DNA of 64,000 bases from positions 289,001 through 353,000 of the forward strand of contig WPIO01000063.1 in the NCBI GenBank assembly GCA_009760855.2, in the 5' to 3' direction. Position numbers and translations under genes: made by a program. This DNA is from Cristatella mucedo (Eukaryota; Bryozoa; Phylactolaemata; Cristatellidae). Of this stretch, positions 23,100 to 59,989 are shown piece by piece; position 1 is the stretch's first letter, and every line of letters starts with the position of its first letter. A model generated the notes under the pieces. That model saw only the letters and a list, made by a program, of their open reading frames with translations. It did no database searches and was not told where the DNA came from.

Positions 23100-24892
23100 G
23101 GTGACCCTGACCTTATGCTCGGCCGCGACAAGTTTTTTCGGCTGGCGCTACATTAAGCGAGCTCAGCTGAGGAGACCAGAGAATCCAACGTAACATGCTG
23201 CTCTACGGCACTAAACGCATGCGACTAATATAGAAGTGGGACGAAGAGATAATAAAAAAGAGGTACTGCTCAGATCCGTGACTCAAACCTCACCACCAGA
23301 ACATCTGATCAAAACTACGTTGGCGGCTGACCAACGTGGGCAGCCAAAACTATGCAGGCTTCGGGAAATTATGCAGTATTAAAAAAATACTCTGTGGTTG
23401 AAGCGTGAGAATGAGTGTCCGGAGGGTTTTTCCCGGCGCAGTGAATGTCTACGATTTTAAAGAGGTTTATTAATCTAACTCATTCCGAAAATCGATAGTC
23501 TTAGCGTCACCATGCTAGTGCCTGTAACAGCTAGCACGAGCCGCGTGAACTGCTTGGCGGCCGACCTGGTCCTCCTTGCGGGGCCCAACATTGATATAAG
23601 ACTTTCGCGAGAACGTTTGCAGTTTTAAATTAAGTTTGTAGCCTCTCTAGAATAGGTTATATGTACATTTCGGCATTGTTTAGCTTGGTAAAGAGTGTGG
23701 TAGAATTCGTTTTCTGCTACTCAGCAGCGATCGTTCTACGATGCAATCATTTCGTCTACCAAAACTGTAGCCTGAGTTGTCGTCGCGAACAGCACAGAAC
23801 GCCAGCCGACGAGCAACACCACCGGTTTATTTCACCGCTCACAGATCAGGGCGGAGCGCGACTCTCTTCGCCCCTCACGCCCACCGGAGTGCCTCTGCGA
23901 CTCCCTTGTCATAACAATCACCGATAGCCCGTCCCGACTGCCTGCCGCATCGCGAATGTCACAGCCCACTCGTACAACGATCAGGGGCAGTGTCATCAAT
24001 TAAATGAAACCACAGAAAAGTAAAACAGTGGCCGAGGCTCTCTGTTACGAAGCATCACGCCGCACTATTCGAGGTGGCGCTTGAAGATTTCGGGCTGTAT
24101 TCGAACGGGCCTACCTCGTGCGGTGTGGCTCTTCAAGTCTTCGGACTAATCCGAACGGGCCAAATAGGATACCAATCAGCAGTAGCCGCCATCCAGACGC
24201 ACCGAAGCGCCCTGATTCCCACAGACGTGGTATGTCAGGCCGGCAGCCGCCCTACGACTCGAATAGCACGCTGTTCGGAGCTACTGCTTGGCGCTCTGTT
24301 CCAATCATTAAAGAGTCATTAAATACAAATGCGTATTGCTTAGCGGTTTTTAAAGTAAAAATATAACACTCTTTCGCCGTTTAAGCAATACATCATCCAT
24401 CAAAGTTCAGGGACTAAACAACCACCACTGCCGTCATTACCGCGCTGCACTGCCTGCAGTCAAGCTTGCCGCAGTAGTCGCCATCAGCATTTTCTCTATT
24501 ATTAAAACGAGCTCCCTTCAGCCGGCTGTACAACAACCGATGACTTAAAAGCGTACGACTTAGGACTAGCCGTAATTACACGGTCGGTTGTCAGGTTACC
24601 GGACGCAGCCGGCGGGAAGCTCCGAAGCTGCGGCGGTACGAAACGCGAAACAGCAGACGGATTATATGAATATCGAAAATATAGTGATTTTAAAGAATAA
24701 ATTTATATAAATAAATTAATTTAGGTTGGTGAAATTTCATTTTATATAATGCAAATAAGCCGTACGCCTCCGGCAAACTTTCGCGCGAATTCATTGGCGC
24801 CAGTTGGCTCTTTTTGGCACCTTCCGGATTCATCGGCGGGTTTTTATTGACCGGCGGACGTGGTCCTGTAAGGTGCGTCCCATAAACGGCGG
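23100..24892. other. Remaining upstream region of the aminopeptidase gene
   Basis: It may begin with the decayed interior of the LTR element. A short tandem duplication occurs at 24075-24160, each copy ending CGAACGGGCC. An AT-rich patch lies at 24670-24750. The last 150 bp contain CATTGG (an inverted CCAAT-like hexamer) and a GC-rich stretch and would include the promoter and 5' UTR. No TATA box is obvious. Confidence 0.4.
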
Positions 24893-48951
<24,059 letters not shown>

Positions 48952-50020
48952 GCACTGACACCTGTTACCAGCTGCTGGCCAGCATCACTTGGATGCTCGT
49001 GTATATAGCCGTAATGCAAAGCTTGTCTTATCGCTGCTACCGGGTCACTATAGTGCATACAAATCAAGGCTTGCAATTGACTGCTGATTCTGATGCTAAT
49101 GAAATGCAGGTGCTAGCAGCTGCATAGATGGCACGAATATAAGGTGCCTGCAGATATATAAGCAGTAGACAGAAGTCTCTCTTGCAAATGTGTTGTGATT
49201 TGTAAGGCTTTCTGCCGATTCATATATCATCGTCGCTCATGCCAGTTCAAACCTTAGTGAAATTAGATGCTACGTCGTAGCTACCGAGCCCGATCAATGC
49301 GATGCTTTCATTGTTAGGGTCCAGATTAAGTTTCAGTCATATTCACCCATGTGATTACTTGATTACCACATGCGTTGACCATTCCTGAGCCGTTCAATCA
49401 GCATTCGTCCTAGTAGATCGTTCAAAGCGAACGGTAGCCGAGTTTTCTGTCAAGCTATGTGGGTCGTGGTCGTATTCCGGCTATGATTAGTCCGATCAAG
49501 CTACTAGCCTTATTACGACATATACTAGTTCATAATGTACACAGAACGTAACTTTCCGACACGTGAGTGGGTTTATGCATCGTGCATGTAAGCATGCTCT
49601 AAATAAGCAGCAAGCATGCACTTGCTTTAACTATGTTCTATCGTGTACAATATTCCTTCATTATAATTTCATAAGGCTTCTCTTCTGTTACTGCTCTTTA
49701 CATGAAGAGCTTAAATAGTGCCACTCATCTAGTGCCTGGTTTGAGGCTGATACAAGCTGCCGACCCAAAGTGATGGTCATTTCGATAAAGTTCATTTTAG
49801 CCCACCCGGCACTGCAGTAAGTGCTGTCCTTATCTGCACTTAAAGAGGCACCCGTGGACATGACTCTATAGTCACCCCTTAACAATACCCGTGGAAGGTT
49901 CACAGCAAAGAAGCTGTAGCAGTAAATGCAAAGTCTCCATCAGTGTCTCCTCCCAAAACACAACTTTCGAAGAGCTTACTAGCACCTGGTATTCTGGTCA
50001 ATGCAGATACTTAAAACATC
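48952..50020. other. 3' flank of NPEPPS
   Basis: It holds the 3' UTR and downstream sequence. There is no canonical AATAAA in the first kilobase; AATAAG occurs near 49601. No other gene is recognised. Confidence 0.4.
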
Positions 50021-50026
50021 TTCTTT

Positions 50027-53000
50027 GAATGTATCTCCGTTTGTAACTCCACAAAGACTAAGTAAAAAAATTAATTGGGCACTCAAAGCCCATGTGGGTT
50101 TTGGCACGCAAACGGTAGCCCACAGACTTAATCTCACTCAACAAAGAGAAAGTGAGAAGTACAGTTTAGTGAGTAGGGCGGTGGCAGTCGAGGAAGTGAA
50201 TAGCATGGAACGGCAGCACAGAACGGACGTAAAGTTTGCGTCACAGTCAGCTGCAGAAGAATAGATGTGTAAGAATAGTGGAGGTTAGTTCAACTGTAGA
50301 GAACCTGCAGAACCTAAGCTTCTGTCACCAACAGTCTTTAAGCAAAGTAATGAAACAGCTAATGTATTGTCCGTAAAGGCACCTAGGGCACAAGCAATCT
50401 GAACTGGTGCAGTAATTCAACTGAAGGAGCCAAGCAATGGCGGACCTTATTGGGCAACAAGAAGTTTATGCTTTGATCAACCGGGAGCTATCGTGGCTTC
50501 TTCATCAAAGGAGGTCCTACGATTTGTGGATCAACATTGCAGCCGTATTTAGCACGAGCTGCTGAGACTAGGGCCTTTTTTAGGTAGCTCAGCCAAGATC
50601 AAGGAATTGCCGTAATCTAGCCTAGACAGAACCTAGGTGCTAGTGTATTTCTAGCAAGCGGCGGTAGATGGCCCCCCCCTTATCGTACATAGGCAGGGGT
50701 CACGTGATGGCTAGCTGTCGAAGCAGTCTTCCTTATGTAGCCTGAAAAAGGCTGAACAGTTAATAAAGAGGACACCTACTTTCCGAGCACACGATGGCGG
50801 TAGCGCTACATCACCAATTATAAGACCGAAGGTCCCTTGACCAACCGTACGCTAAGGGTGCCCTATGAGCTGGAGGTTGGTTTCATAGTCGGTTGAAATT
50901 AGCCGACATCTAGGATCGAATGTGTGCAAGGTAGGCATTCAGTTTTAGTTACCGCAGTAGATTCAGACGGTTATACAACATGTTCAGCTGAGTATCTTCA
51001 GCATTGAAGTGAGAGCCGATTCCGTTGGCCTGTGTCACTTTTCCCAGAGGTGCAGTATAAATGGAGAACAGCAAAGGACCGAGAACGAACCCTTGTGGAA
51101 CTCCACTGGTGTCTGGTCAGGTGGATGAGACTTGACCACCATACGATATGGATTGAACACGATCGGACAATTATGCTTTGAAACACGTCAATTTCTCGTC
51201 TGCCGACCGATTTTCCTCGATCGGTCAGGTAGAATATTGCGATCAATAGGGTCCAACGCAGCTAATAGATTCAGCAGGGCTAGGGGAGTGATTGTCCCGC
51301 CGTATTTGCTGCATAAGGTGTTGTGGGTTACCCGGAGGAGAGCCGTTTCAGTGGAGTATTGTCGCTTGAATTGTGACTGAAATGTTTCTGACTTCATTTC
51401 TTTTAATGTATTTTCCAAGCTACTTGAGCAGTTTTTACGAAAATAGTGGCAGAAAAGGAAGAAGGGGAACTCAGCGATAGTTTGCTAGGACCTATGAATT
51501 CAATCCTGGTTTTTTAGGTATCCATCTAACGACGGCCGATTTGAAAGACTTAGGAACAATCTCGTAATAGGAGACGCATTAGAAGCCCGAATTATGGCTG
51601 AAATAATTTTGTCTGCCAATGAAGACCAAAGGGGGCCTGGTATTAGGTCTTCAGGAGACGAGCTCATCTTACTAGATTTTATCCAGGTAGCCACTTAGCA
51701 TACAATAACATCAGAAAATTTCTGAACAATAGTCACAGGTTGCGACTCAAAATTTGTTATGTGTCGAGGTGGTTTTATGGAGGCTCAAATATGCGAAATT
51801 TTTTCAACGACGAATGCTGAAACCCTATCGGTCGAACCATTAATACTCAGGAAGTGAGACCTCGCCGAGTTGGCGAGCAAATTATTCTTCTACATTTTTT
51901 TGTTCGTCTGACTGTCTGCAGTTTCTGAGTGAAAAAGAAGCCCTGGTTCTTTATAGTTCCCGGTGTTGACTCGGAGAAAGTCTGCTAGTCTGTCAGTCTC
52001 AGACATTGTAAACCGGCATTCAAGCGTTAGCTTGACACTGAATCTTTTCAAGTTTTGGTAAATCAAAAGATCTCCAAAACACGGTTTTCGGACAGAATTG
52101 TAACCGAAACTGGGGGGCGTAGGCTGCTTCCCACCCAGCACCACCCTGTCCCGGCTATGCCGTCGCTGTCGCATGGCTATCGAAAGACGGGTGGCAATTC
52201 TATTAAACCTCTTGATAACAATATCGCATGCGCCAACAATAACATGAGAATTAAATAAAACTACTTGGAGGCCCTAAATACATTAGGCTACGGGGCGTGG
52301 GAAACAACGAAGCCAGCCTTCCAAATGGGGAGGACACTCTCGGACCGGAGCAATCTCGTAGACAGGGCTGCCATCTCGCAAGTACCAAATCACGACGGCA
52401 AAGGTCAGACTGTGTTTGCCTAACTGAGGCTCGCTAGCGAGGAACATGATATCAGCTCGCCAAGGGCCCAGCTCATGGAGGGGGCTACGAACAATATGCT
52501 ACAGGAGAATGTGGAATATACAAGTCATAACAGTGAGCGTGCTTATCTCCAGTTATGCTTGGACTGTGGATCCTCGTGGCCTTCTGTGTGTCGCCGCATC
52601 GTCGGCGAACGCCAGCCTTCCATCCTGATGCTGTGCTGTGCGACCCGAGACCGCTAGATCCCACATCTTGGCCGACAAAGTGTCCGATACCCGAATGCCA
52701 GATTAACAGGCATTATTGCACGTCTGAGATCAATGTCAAAGGTCAGGCTTTGACCTAGCCTGTGACCGTTGTCACATTACAGCCGTCCCCGGCCACCGAA
52801 CCTCGCCTGGATACATAATGTAGGGGAGCTCGATCGTCGAGAGCTCTCCCAAGTTTCGAGTGTACTACATCAGTAAAGGTATCGACGCTGTCGCCTGAGT
52901 CTGGATCAGATAAAGAAGACCGGCACCGTAAACAGATTTAGAAGATTTCTCAGCATCAATGCTTTTGAAGTAGCGTCGCTGGACAAAGTCAATGCTACAC

Positions 53001-53170
53001 CGTAGACACGTAGGAACAGGAACAGTAAATGAGATTGAGCAATGATCTGAGCCGGTCAGCGTGCGAACAAACAACAATTCCAGTGAAACATGCATCCCTT
53101 GCGATCACAAGATCCAGAGCGAGGCAAGGATATGAGTCGTATGACTAAAATGTTGCACCTAGTCGAAAAC
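50027..53170 (-). mobile_element. Long LINE (CR1/L2-like, family 2), endonuclease and RT remnants
   Basis: Minus-strand blocks follow the order of one non-LTR element. GSDHCSISFTVPVP (53050) contains the SDH motif of an AP-type endonuclease. A linker with MSETDRLADFLRVN lies near 52010. RT start SLSNRPSLDGYL is near 51530. STETALLRV and LLAALDPID are decayed forms of the RT block STETALL..DLSAAFDTIDH (51350-51230). A broken GVPQGS-type motif is near 51090, and the family 2 3' UTR ends at 50027. Stops and frameshifts are frequent. Content at 52270-52860 is unclear and may be an insertion. The 5' limit is uncertain. Confidence 0.72.
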
Positions 53171-54032
53171 AGTTCTCCAAACAGCTCTACATGGAGTAAT
53201 TTAATTAAATGACGTGGATTGCATTCTCTGTTTTCAGGTCTATTTGGTCACTCAGACGACATCAAGCATCACATTCCTATTAGAAGCAATTTCGAACATG
53301 CACATCCGTACAGAAAGCCATTGTTATGCATGCCGAGCAGATTTGTTTAGGGGAAGACAGCAACACCGATGAGGCAGAGTGTGAGGTGGGGTATGCAAGC
53401 GAGCAATCGATTTAGGATTACCTATGCTGTGAATCTAGGCAAACTAAAGGACTGTGCTTCTTGCCTCATATTCTCTTTCTTAGCCAGTGGTACAATAGAA
53501 AGGAAACTTAGCTGAAGGAACAGACCCTGAGCTTTTGGAATGAGAACAGCTTTTTAACTGAGGTCCGTCAACAAAAGTGCATCTGAGATCGACCGATTGT
53601 CGATAGCCAGGGGGAGGGCAGCGCCCATCACTCGAATAGGCGGTAGTCACATGCCTAAGGACCTGTGGTTAGTATAAACTGCTTATTACCCGAGTAGTCA
53701 TAGAGGTTTGAGTGCAGAACATAAAACATCTTTCCTAGTGGCATGACATAGCGGCTCCAGCTGGACTGCAGCAATGCAGACACCACCGAGTGAGCCATCA
53801 CGGTGCAGTCAACCTCTCATGCCTTCACCAAACTATGCGTTCCGTTCCGCAGGGCTCTGGAGATTGGAGGAAGCACGTATTCTGCTGGGGCAGCTCCATT
53901 TTCTCAAGCGTAGTGCTGCTGGAATGTCAGGAGCCATTGAAATAGGTTCGCTGTAGAAAAATAGCCGGCTTTCCTGGCTGTGATGCAGAACGATGTATCC
54001 GATGGAGATAGACATGCTGCCAATGTTAGGTT

Positions 54033-54759
54033 TGTACCCAGGCTAGGTTCGGTTGGCTGGGACCGGATGGCTGTAATGAGGGTCACCGGCTAGGCCCGGG
54101 TCTGACCTATGGCATGGCCGGATGTGTGGTGACGAAAGGTCACCGGGGCTCTGGGGTAGAAGTTGGCCGAGTAAGTGGTGGTGTTGGCGGCTCCCGGTCT
54201 CGCCGAGTTATGCACCTGGATGGTTGCAGGCTTGCTCCGGCGATGCGTCTGCGCACGCAAGGCGACGAGTACCCAAGGCCCGAGCGGAGCTGGATAGCAC
54301 GCTCGTTGTTGAGACTTGTATATTCGGCGTTCCCCGTGTAGCGTGTTCGTGACTCTCCCTCCCTGTGTGTTGGCGTCTTTCGGTGGAAGCTCTCGACTGT
54401 TGTGGACGTCTGCTCCGTCTATCCCAGAATACTCAGCTAGCCGGGTCTTGTACGGCGTACGCTTGTACTGGTGGGACGGAGGCCGGCGACGGTGCGACGG
54501 TGGAAGCCGACTGACCAACTAACACTTTTGTTTGTGCTTGCTGCGTCATCTTGCGCCCCAAATGGTGTACTTTGTTTAGGACCTTCCCTGTAGATTTGTT
54601 TAGTTCCCTTGTTGTTGTTGGCGCATGCGTTATTATAAAGAGGTTTAACCTGACGGCCGCTCGTCTTACCCTAGCTTAGCGGCATGGCGAGCGGCCGCGT
54701 GGCCGGAGTATGGCGGGGTTTGGCGGGAACTAGCCTTTGACCCATGGAACTCGGCTACA
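54033..54759 (+). mobile_element. Ty3/gypsy-type solo LTR, copy 2
   Basis: This 727-bp unit begins TGTACCC and ends GGCTACA. It is flanked on both sides by GGTT (54029-54032 and 54760-54763), a 4-bp target-site duplication. No primer-binding site or coding sequence adjoins it, so it is a solo LTR from recombination. The homologue is at 22353. Confidence 0.85.
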
Positions 54760-54769
54760 GGTTAACAAT

Positions 54770-55845
54770 TGTGCTTCACTCAGCACTGAGACAACTGATC
54801 CTGCCTCTGATAGCAACCACAGTCGACAGGCTCAACGGTCTTTTAACTCTTTATGTGTGCTTTTGATGCACCTGTGTGCACATGACGATGCCGCGCCTTG
54901 TTAATGTGAGCATGTAAAGTGGAAATTCAGGAACGTAAATGACATTCAGTGAGAGCTTGCTAGCGAGCTGGGTTTCAACGGTCGGTTTCTTTTCGGTCGC
55001 GGTTCAGTCTTTGTCACCAAAACTGAAAAGTAGGTGCACGACGAGTGGAAGACCGAGGAAGCCGGTAGCAAGCGATAAATCATAGCTGCCTTAAATGACA
55101 TGCCTTCATCTTTACTTTTAAAGGAACGGCAGTCGGATGACCCGCAAAATCACAAGGGCATTAGAGTTCCACTTTATGGCACACTAAAAGCTCCAGTGCG
55201 AGGAACCGGATTTCTTGCGGCGATAGGCGAGGATGGCAATCGCCTAGTTTAAATTGACCCCTAAGCCGCCGACGAAGCCCGACCGAGATACAATACCGAA
55301 GCTTCAAGTGCTTGCTGGGGCACGTGGCTGCAAAAGCAGTGCAATACTATACAAGAATTTTTATTTAGATTACAGCATTATCAACCACTGAGGTCAGTGT
55401 AATGGGCGGAGCTGGCAAGTTCGCTGCCTGTGGGGATCAATTGCGGCTGCTTTCCCACGACTGCTCCTTGGATGTAGGAAGTAAGATACTTGAGAAAGCA
55501 ATACGTAAGGCGAGCGTACCTTGGAAATTTCCTACTAGAAGAAAGGCCTTAGCGGGACTCAGCAGGCACCAATACCAACAAGCCCACTCTTATGCTCGTA
55601 CTTGTTTTCCTGCCCGTAGGAAGTTTCTACAAAGGGGTTTAGCTTCTTTTCAAGTACACGTGTGCTATTAACTCTAAGAGCCAGTTATCAATAGCGGCTT
55701 TCTTCTACGGAACGCCAGCTAGTAAAGCAATTACATGTCGATCCTCACCTGTAAGTGAAATTAGGTTCAGCACGCATCCTTAGCACCTGCTCAGGTGCAC
55801 ATACGCGCACTTGCGACCGCACACACGCAATGAAGCACGCTCACA
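54770..55845. other. Stretch without a supported gene
   Basis: Only short frames occur (an 89-codon one at 55402-55671), none of them recognisable. Confidence 0.35.
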
Positions 55846-55847
55846 CA

Positions 55848-55875
55848 CTCAGACACACACACACACACAAACACG

Positions 55876-55937
<62 letters not shown>

Positions 55938-55981
55938 CACGCACGCACACGCACGCACACACACGCACGCGCGCGCGCACG

Positions 55982-56039
<58 letters not shown>

Positions 56040-56054
56040 CGCACACACACACAC
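55848..56054. repeat. (AC)n tract, about 200 bp
   Basis: AC repeats are interspersed with GCAC and an alternating CGCGCGCGC core near 55968. The long Thr/His and Cys/Val open frames here derive from the repeat. Confidence 0.97.
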
Positions 56055-56680
56055 TGCAACTGCTGCCCGATGCTCCGACTCATTTCCTGGCACTCTGTTG
56101 ACACTGAAATACATATTACTGCTGCAGAGCATCACTGATGAGCATCTATCTACTAGGGCACCGCAGGGACACGGTAAAGCAGCATGAGGTGTGGGAGCCA
56201 AGACTTAAAAGGACTAATTAATAGATTTACATTATTTGTTCGAGTCTCTTCTATTTAGGATTAGGTTTTTAAAAATTTTGAATCTGGAGGCGTCAGTATA
56301 TGGTAATTTATAACAGCAATTGTCACCTTGTCGAGGGAAATTTGTAGTCAGTACTAACAAACGATTTTGCACGAGTCAACCGACTCTCTGGAGGCCAACG
56401 GGATTTGTAAGAGCAGTAAACAAACGCAGCTGGAATTAAACAGAGTCAGATCACAAACGCGTACTTGTCGTTTTCGTCCCCGAGTAGTTCGCTCTGCGAA
56501 GCAACCTCAAAAGGAGCTACTCTTAATTACCGCACCGAACTGGTACGCTGCACGCCATTTATAACTACTCTGGCCATCGTTTTTATCAGATGAATCCAGC
56601 TGCTCTTGATGCACGACGTGAGTGGCTTTCAAGTAATGTGCCCAAGCTGATGGCCAACAGACTATTGGACCCTCATGTAT

Positions 56681-57400
56681 GTATCTCCGTCTGTAACTCC
56701 ACAAAGTCATTAAGACTATGTGGGTGTTACGCAGGAGAGTTTTGTATAGCGCACTCACAACCTAAGCGGCTTTCGGTACGCATTCGGTAGCCAGAAGACT
56801 TCGTCTCACGCAACAAAGAGAAAGTGGCAAGCATAGCAGAGTCAGGAGAGCAGTTGATGTAGTGAGTAGCATGGAAGTAGTAGCTCAGGACCGCTGAAAA
56901 GGATGAGCCATAGTCGGCAGCAGGAGAGTAGTTGTCGTTGTGTAAGAATTGTGGAAGCGAGTTCAGCAGTCTAGGACCTGCAGAGCTAAAGCTTCTGTCG
57001 CCAACGGTCTTTAAGCGGAGGAACGGAACAGCTAATTTATTGTCCACACAGGACCTGAGGGTGCGAAGAGGCTGAAACTGATACAGCAGTTCAGCTAGGT
57101 ACGAAGGAGCCAAGCCGTGGCGGGCCTTGTGGGTCAGCGTAAGAATTTTGCTCTCTATCCGTTGCTCAACCGGCATCCATCATAGCTCTTTTAGCAAAAG
57201 AGACACGTGCTCAAACCTCTGGGACTTGAAGACTAGCCTTGCAGGCATATTCATTGTCAGCTGCAGTGGCCTAGTTGCTTTCTTTGGTAGCCCAGCCATA
57301 AGGGAATTACAATAATCAAGCCGAGACAGAATTCTGACAGCATTGCCAAGGGTATCACTTTTCTGGTAAGGCACGGCAAACTTCGGTGAGCACATTCACG
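56681..57400 (-). mobile_element. LINE family 2 copy, RT C-terminal part and 3' UTR
   Basis: The minus strand encodes SRLDYCNSLMAGLPKKATRP, then RLVFKSQRFEHVSLLLKEL (57395-57180). A frame change follows, then MPVEQRIESKILTLTHKARH and GLAPSYLAELLYQFQP (57176 on), then VGDRSFSSAGPRLLNSLP. It ends with the shared 3' UTR and GAGATACA terminus. This is the best copy of the family. Confidence 0.88.
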
Positions 57401-57639
57401 GAGCATGCTCATTTTTACGTAGGAATTTTGAGATTCCCGAGAATCTCACGCATGGCATACGAAACTACCTAATGCTATTTCATAGCGATGTATACCTTAT
57501 TATTTGTGAAATAAGGTACCCATTGATTAATCAGGACTGAGTAGAGTATTTCTCATCGGTTTATCGGCGATAATTTTTAGAAAGCATGCAATCGGCAGTG
57601 AATATATACATAAGTTTTCCGTCTTCTTGGCTTGACTCG

Positions 57640-59480
57640 TTTCGCGTTCTTTCTCGTTCACGTTATTGGCCCGGGCCAATACGGCAATCTACAGCAATAC
57701 AGCAATCTGATGCAAAATGCCCTAAAATCGGTTTCGCAATGCTTCAATTTTTAATGAATGTCGCAAAGCACACTAGTTAAAGTCAACCGCATCGTTTTAA
57801 GCCATTGCACTCATACAATCTAATGCAATGCATGGCTATCTACGGCAAATGGCAACGGCTAGACTCGAAGCAGCAATCCACTACAATCCGTGGCAAGTCG
57901 ACCCCAAATTGGCTGCACAAACTGCCAATTGTCATCGCATTTCAAATTTCCTTGTGCTAAAAGTGAAATCTTAGGACTTTCAAGCTATTTTGCACGTTAA
58001 TTGGCATCAATGTAAGGCAGTCGACAGCACTGGCAGGGACCAATAACGAAATCCGTGGCAAACCGACCAGAAAATCGGCTGCACCAAGCTCAAATTCTCA
58101 TTCCACGTAACATCTCACTCACATCTCGCGCACATACTTTCAAACCTTTCAACCAGCTCTGACCGTTCAATCTTGGGCCATCCATGGCAATCGACGGCAG
58201 TGGCCCAGGCGCATACGGCAATCCATTGTGATCCATCGAAAATCACTGGAAAGTGACTGGGCCAAGATCAAATACATCTTATCTGTCACTGGGCACTGTG
58301 TTTAAAGGGCAGCCACATCCTGTCAAGCAATAGCACACGTACAATCGCGATCAATGAAAGGCAATCGACAGCAATGTCCCGCGACTAATACCCCAAATCC
58401 CGGCAAATTGATGAGAAGTTGGTAGCGCGAAAGCCTCAATTGCCATTGCATATAACATTCCGCTGCGTCCAAAGTAAAACTGTGGAATTTAAAAGATGCT
58501 TTGTTTTTTAACTGTTAACAATGCACGGCAATCAATAGCAATGGTAGGGGCCGATAGCAAAATCCGTGGAAAATTGACAAGATTGGCTGCACTAAACTGC
58601 AACTCTAATTCCAGGTAACATGTACCTGTGTTCGCGAATAATTGGCGGATTGCAGCGGATTTCGGTGGATTGAGGTGGATTGCGGTATGGGACCGGGCCG
58701 TTGCAGTCGATTGCAATTCATTGAAAATGTGTGCACAATGGAGCGAAATTTTGTGGGTGCACTTTGAACTGAGTCTAGTCCTATATGCAATGTCAATTAG
58801 AGCTTCGAGATGGCGATTTGAGGATGATTTGCAATGGAATAGAGTGGATTTCGGTAGGTTTTTAGGTCATTTCAGGCGATTGCCGGTCATTGCCAAAGTG
58901 CGAGGATTAACAGTTTTTTTATTTTACGCGGTTGTGCACACAGCATGATGAACTTTAATGCAAAAAAAACTGGAGCTCGGCGCAATCTATTTCAATGTTT
59001 TGTGCGGTGGATTCAGTGGATTGAATTGAATAGCGCCTGAATAGAGATTAAGGTCTCTTGGGGCGCTGTACAAATTAATTATATATTGCAGTATTGGCCT
59101 CGGCTACTGCAGTCGATTGCAGTGCATTGCATGAGAACGGCCGTGAAAATGCAAGTGAAATTTTTTTAAGTGCAATTGTCACAGAGTTTGCTGTCATATG
59201 TAATCAAAAAATTAGCTCTTCGAACAGGATTTCTTTCGTTGCGTGGTGGAATGCAGTGTATTACCGGTGGATTGCGGTATTGACATGGGTCACTGCGATA
59301 ATATTTCAGTGGACTTCGTGAGAACGCGTGGGCGGAATTGCACGAAATTTTCCGGGTACACTGTACGTGTAGCGTAGTTCAATATTCAAACTTTTTGGAG
59401 CTGTACGAAGTTGATTTGTGGTGGATTTGACGGGAACTATAATGGATTGCGGTACAGGCGTCCGACGTCAAAACTCATTT
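57640..59480. repeat. Inverted degenerate repeat array
   Basis: The left half (57640-58620) repeats units such as GGCAATCGACAGCAATGG, AAATCCGTGGCAA and TTGGCTGCAC with variable spacing. The right half (58640-59480) carries the reverse complements (GGATTGCGGTA, TTGCAGTCGATTGCA). The symmetry centre is a near-palindrome AGGTAACATGTACCT at about 58613-58627. It has no coding content and is unlike the other repeats. Confidence 0.65.
59033..59085 (+). mobile_element. SINE-A tail fragment
   Basis: GCGCCTGAATAGAGATTAAG, TCTCTTGGGGCGC and CAAATTAATTATATA form the SINE-A hairpin tail without the tRNA-like head. It lies inside the right half of the inverted array. Confidence 0.75.
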
Positions 59481-59687
59481 GCATAAGTGCACGTGTGCGC
59501 AGCGACATTTTTGGTGGATAAATAAATTCGAACGTGCACTACAATATCAGCAAAAAATTTGAACTTGGCAACGCTTACGTCCGGTCATTATTAACCTAAT
59601 TAGGTTGAATTTCGGTAATTCGTCGAACCCCATCTCCTGCAGCATCTGTCCGAAATCTAGATGTCCTTTTCTGAAGCTTCTCTAAAT

Positions 59688-59827
59688 AATTAAATTCATT
59701 TGTATAGCGCCCTAGTAAAACTCAATCTCAATCTAGGCGCTTTACATATGCCACGGGGCTCGAGCCCACGACCGCGGCCAGACCTTGATAGAGGCGAGCA
59801 CCTTCACCACTGAGACAAACCAGCTCG
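59688..59827 (-). mobile_element. SINE-A copy
   Basis: A full-length inverted copy with B-box GGGCTCGAGCC. Its tail (GCGCCTAGATTGAGATTGAG) is somewhat closer to the LINE family 1 tail than those of other SINE-A copies. Confidence 0.85.
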
Positions 59828-59989
59828 GTGTAGACGACCACATCAACTCCACAATAAATTATGCGTACTTTCAGCAACGCAATATACAGGGGTAATACAT
59901 TCAATTTGTCCATGCATTTCTGAATCTCATCTCTGCTTCTTTAACTAACTGCCAGAAAATTTTCCGGCCTATGCAGCCAGGTGCTTACA

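Noticed and set aside
55755-56201. Thr/His and Cys/Val open frames up to 136 codons
   Set aside because: They are products of the (AC)n tract on both strands.
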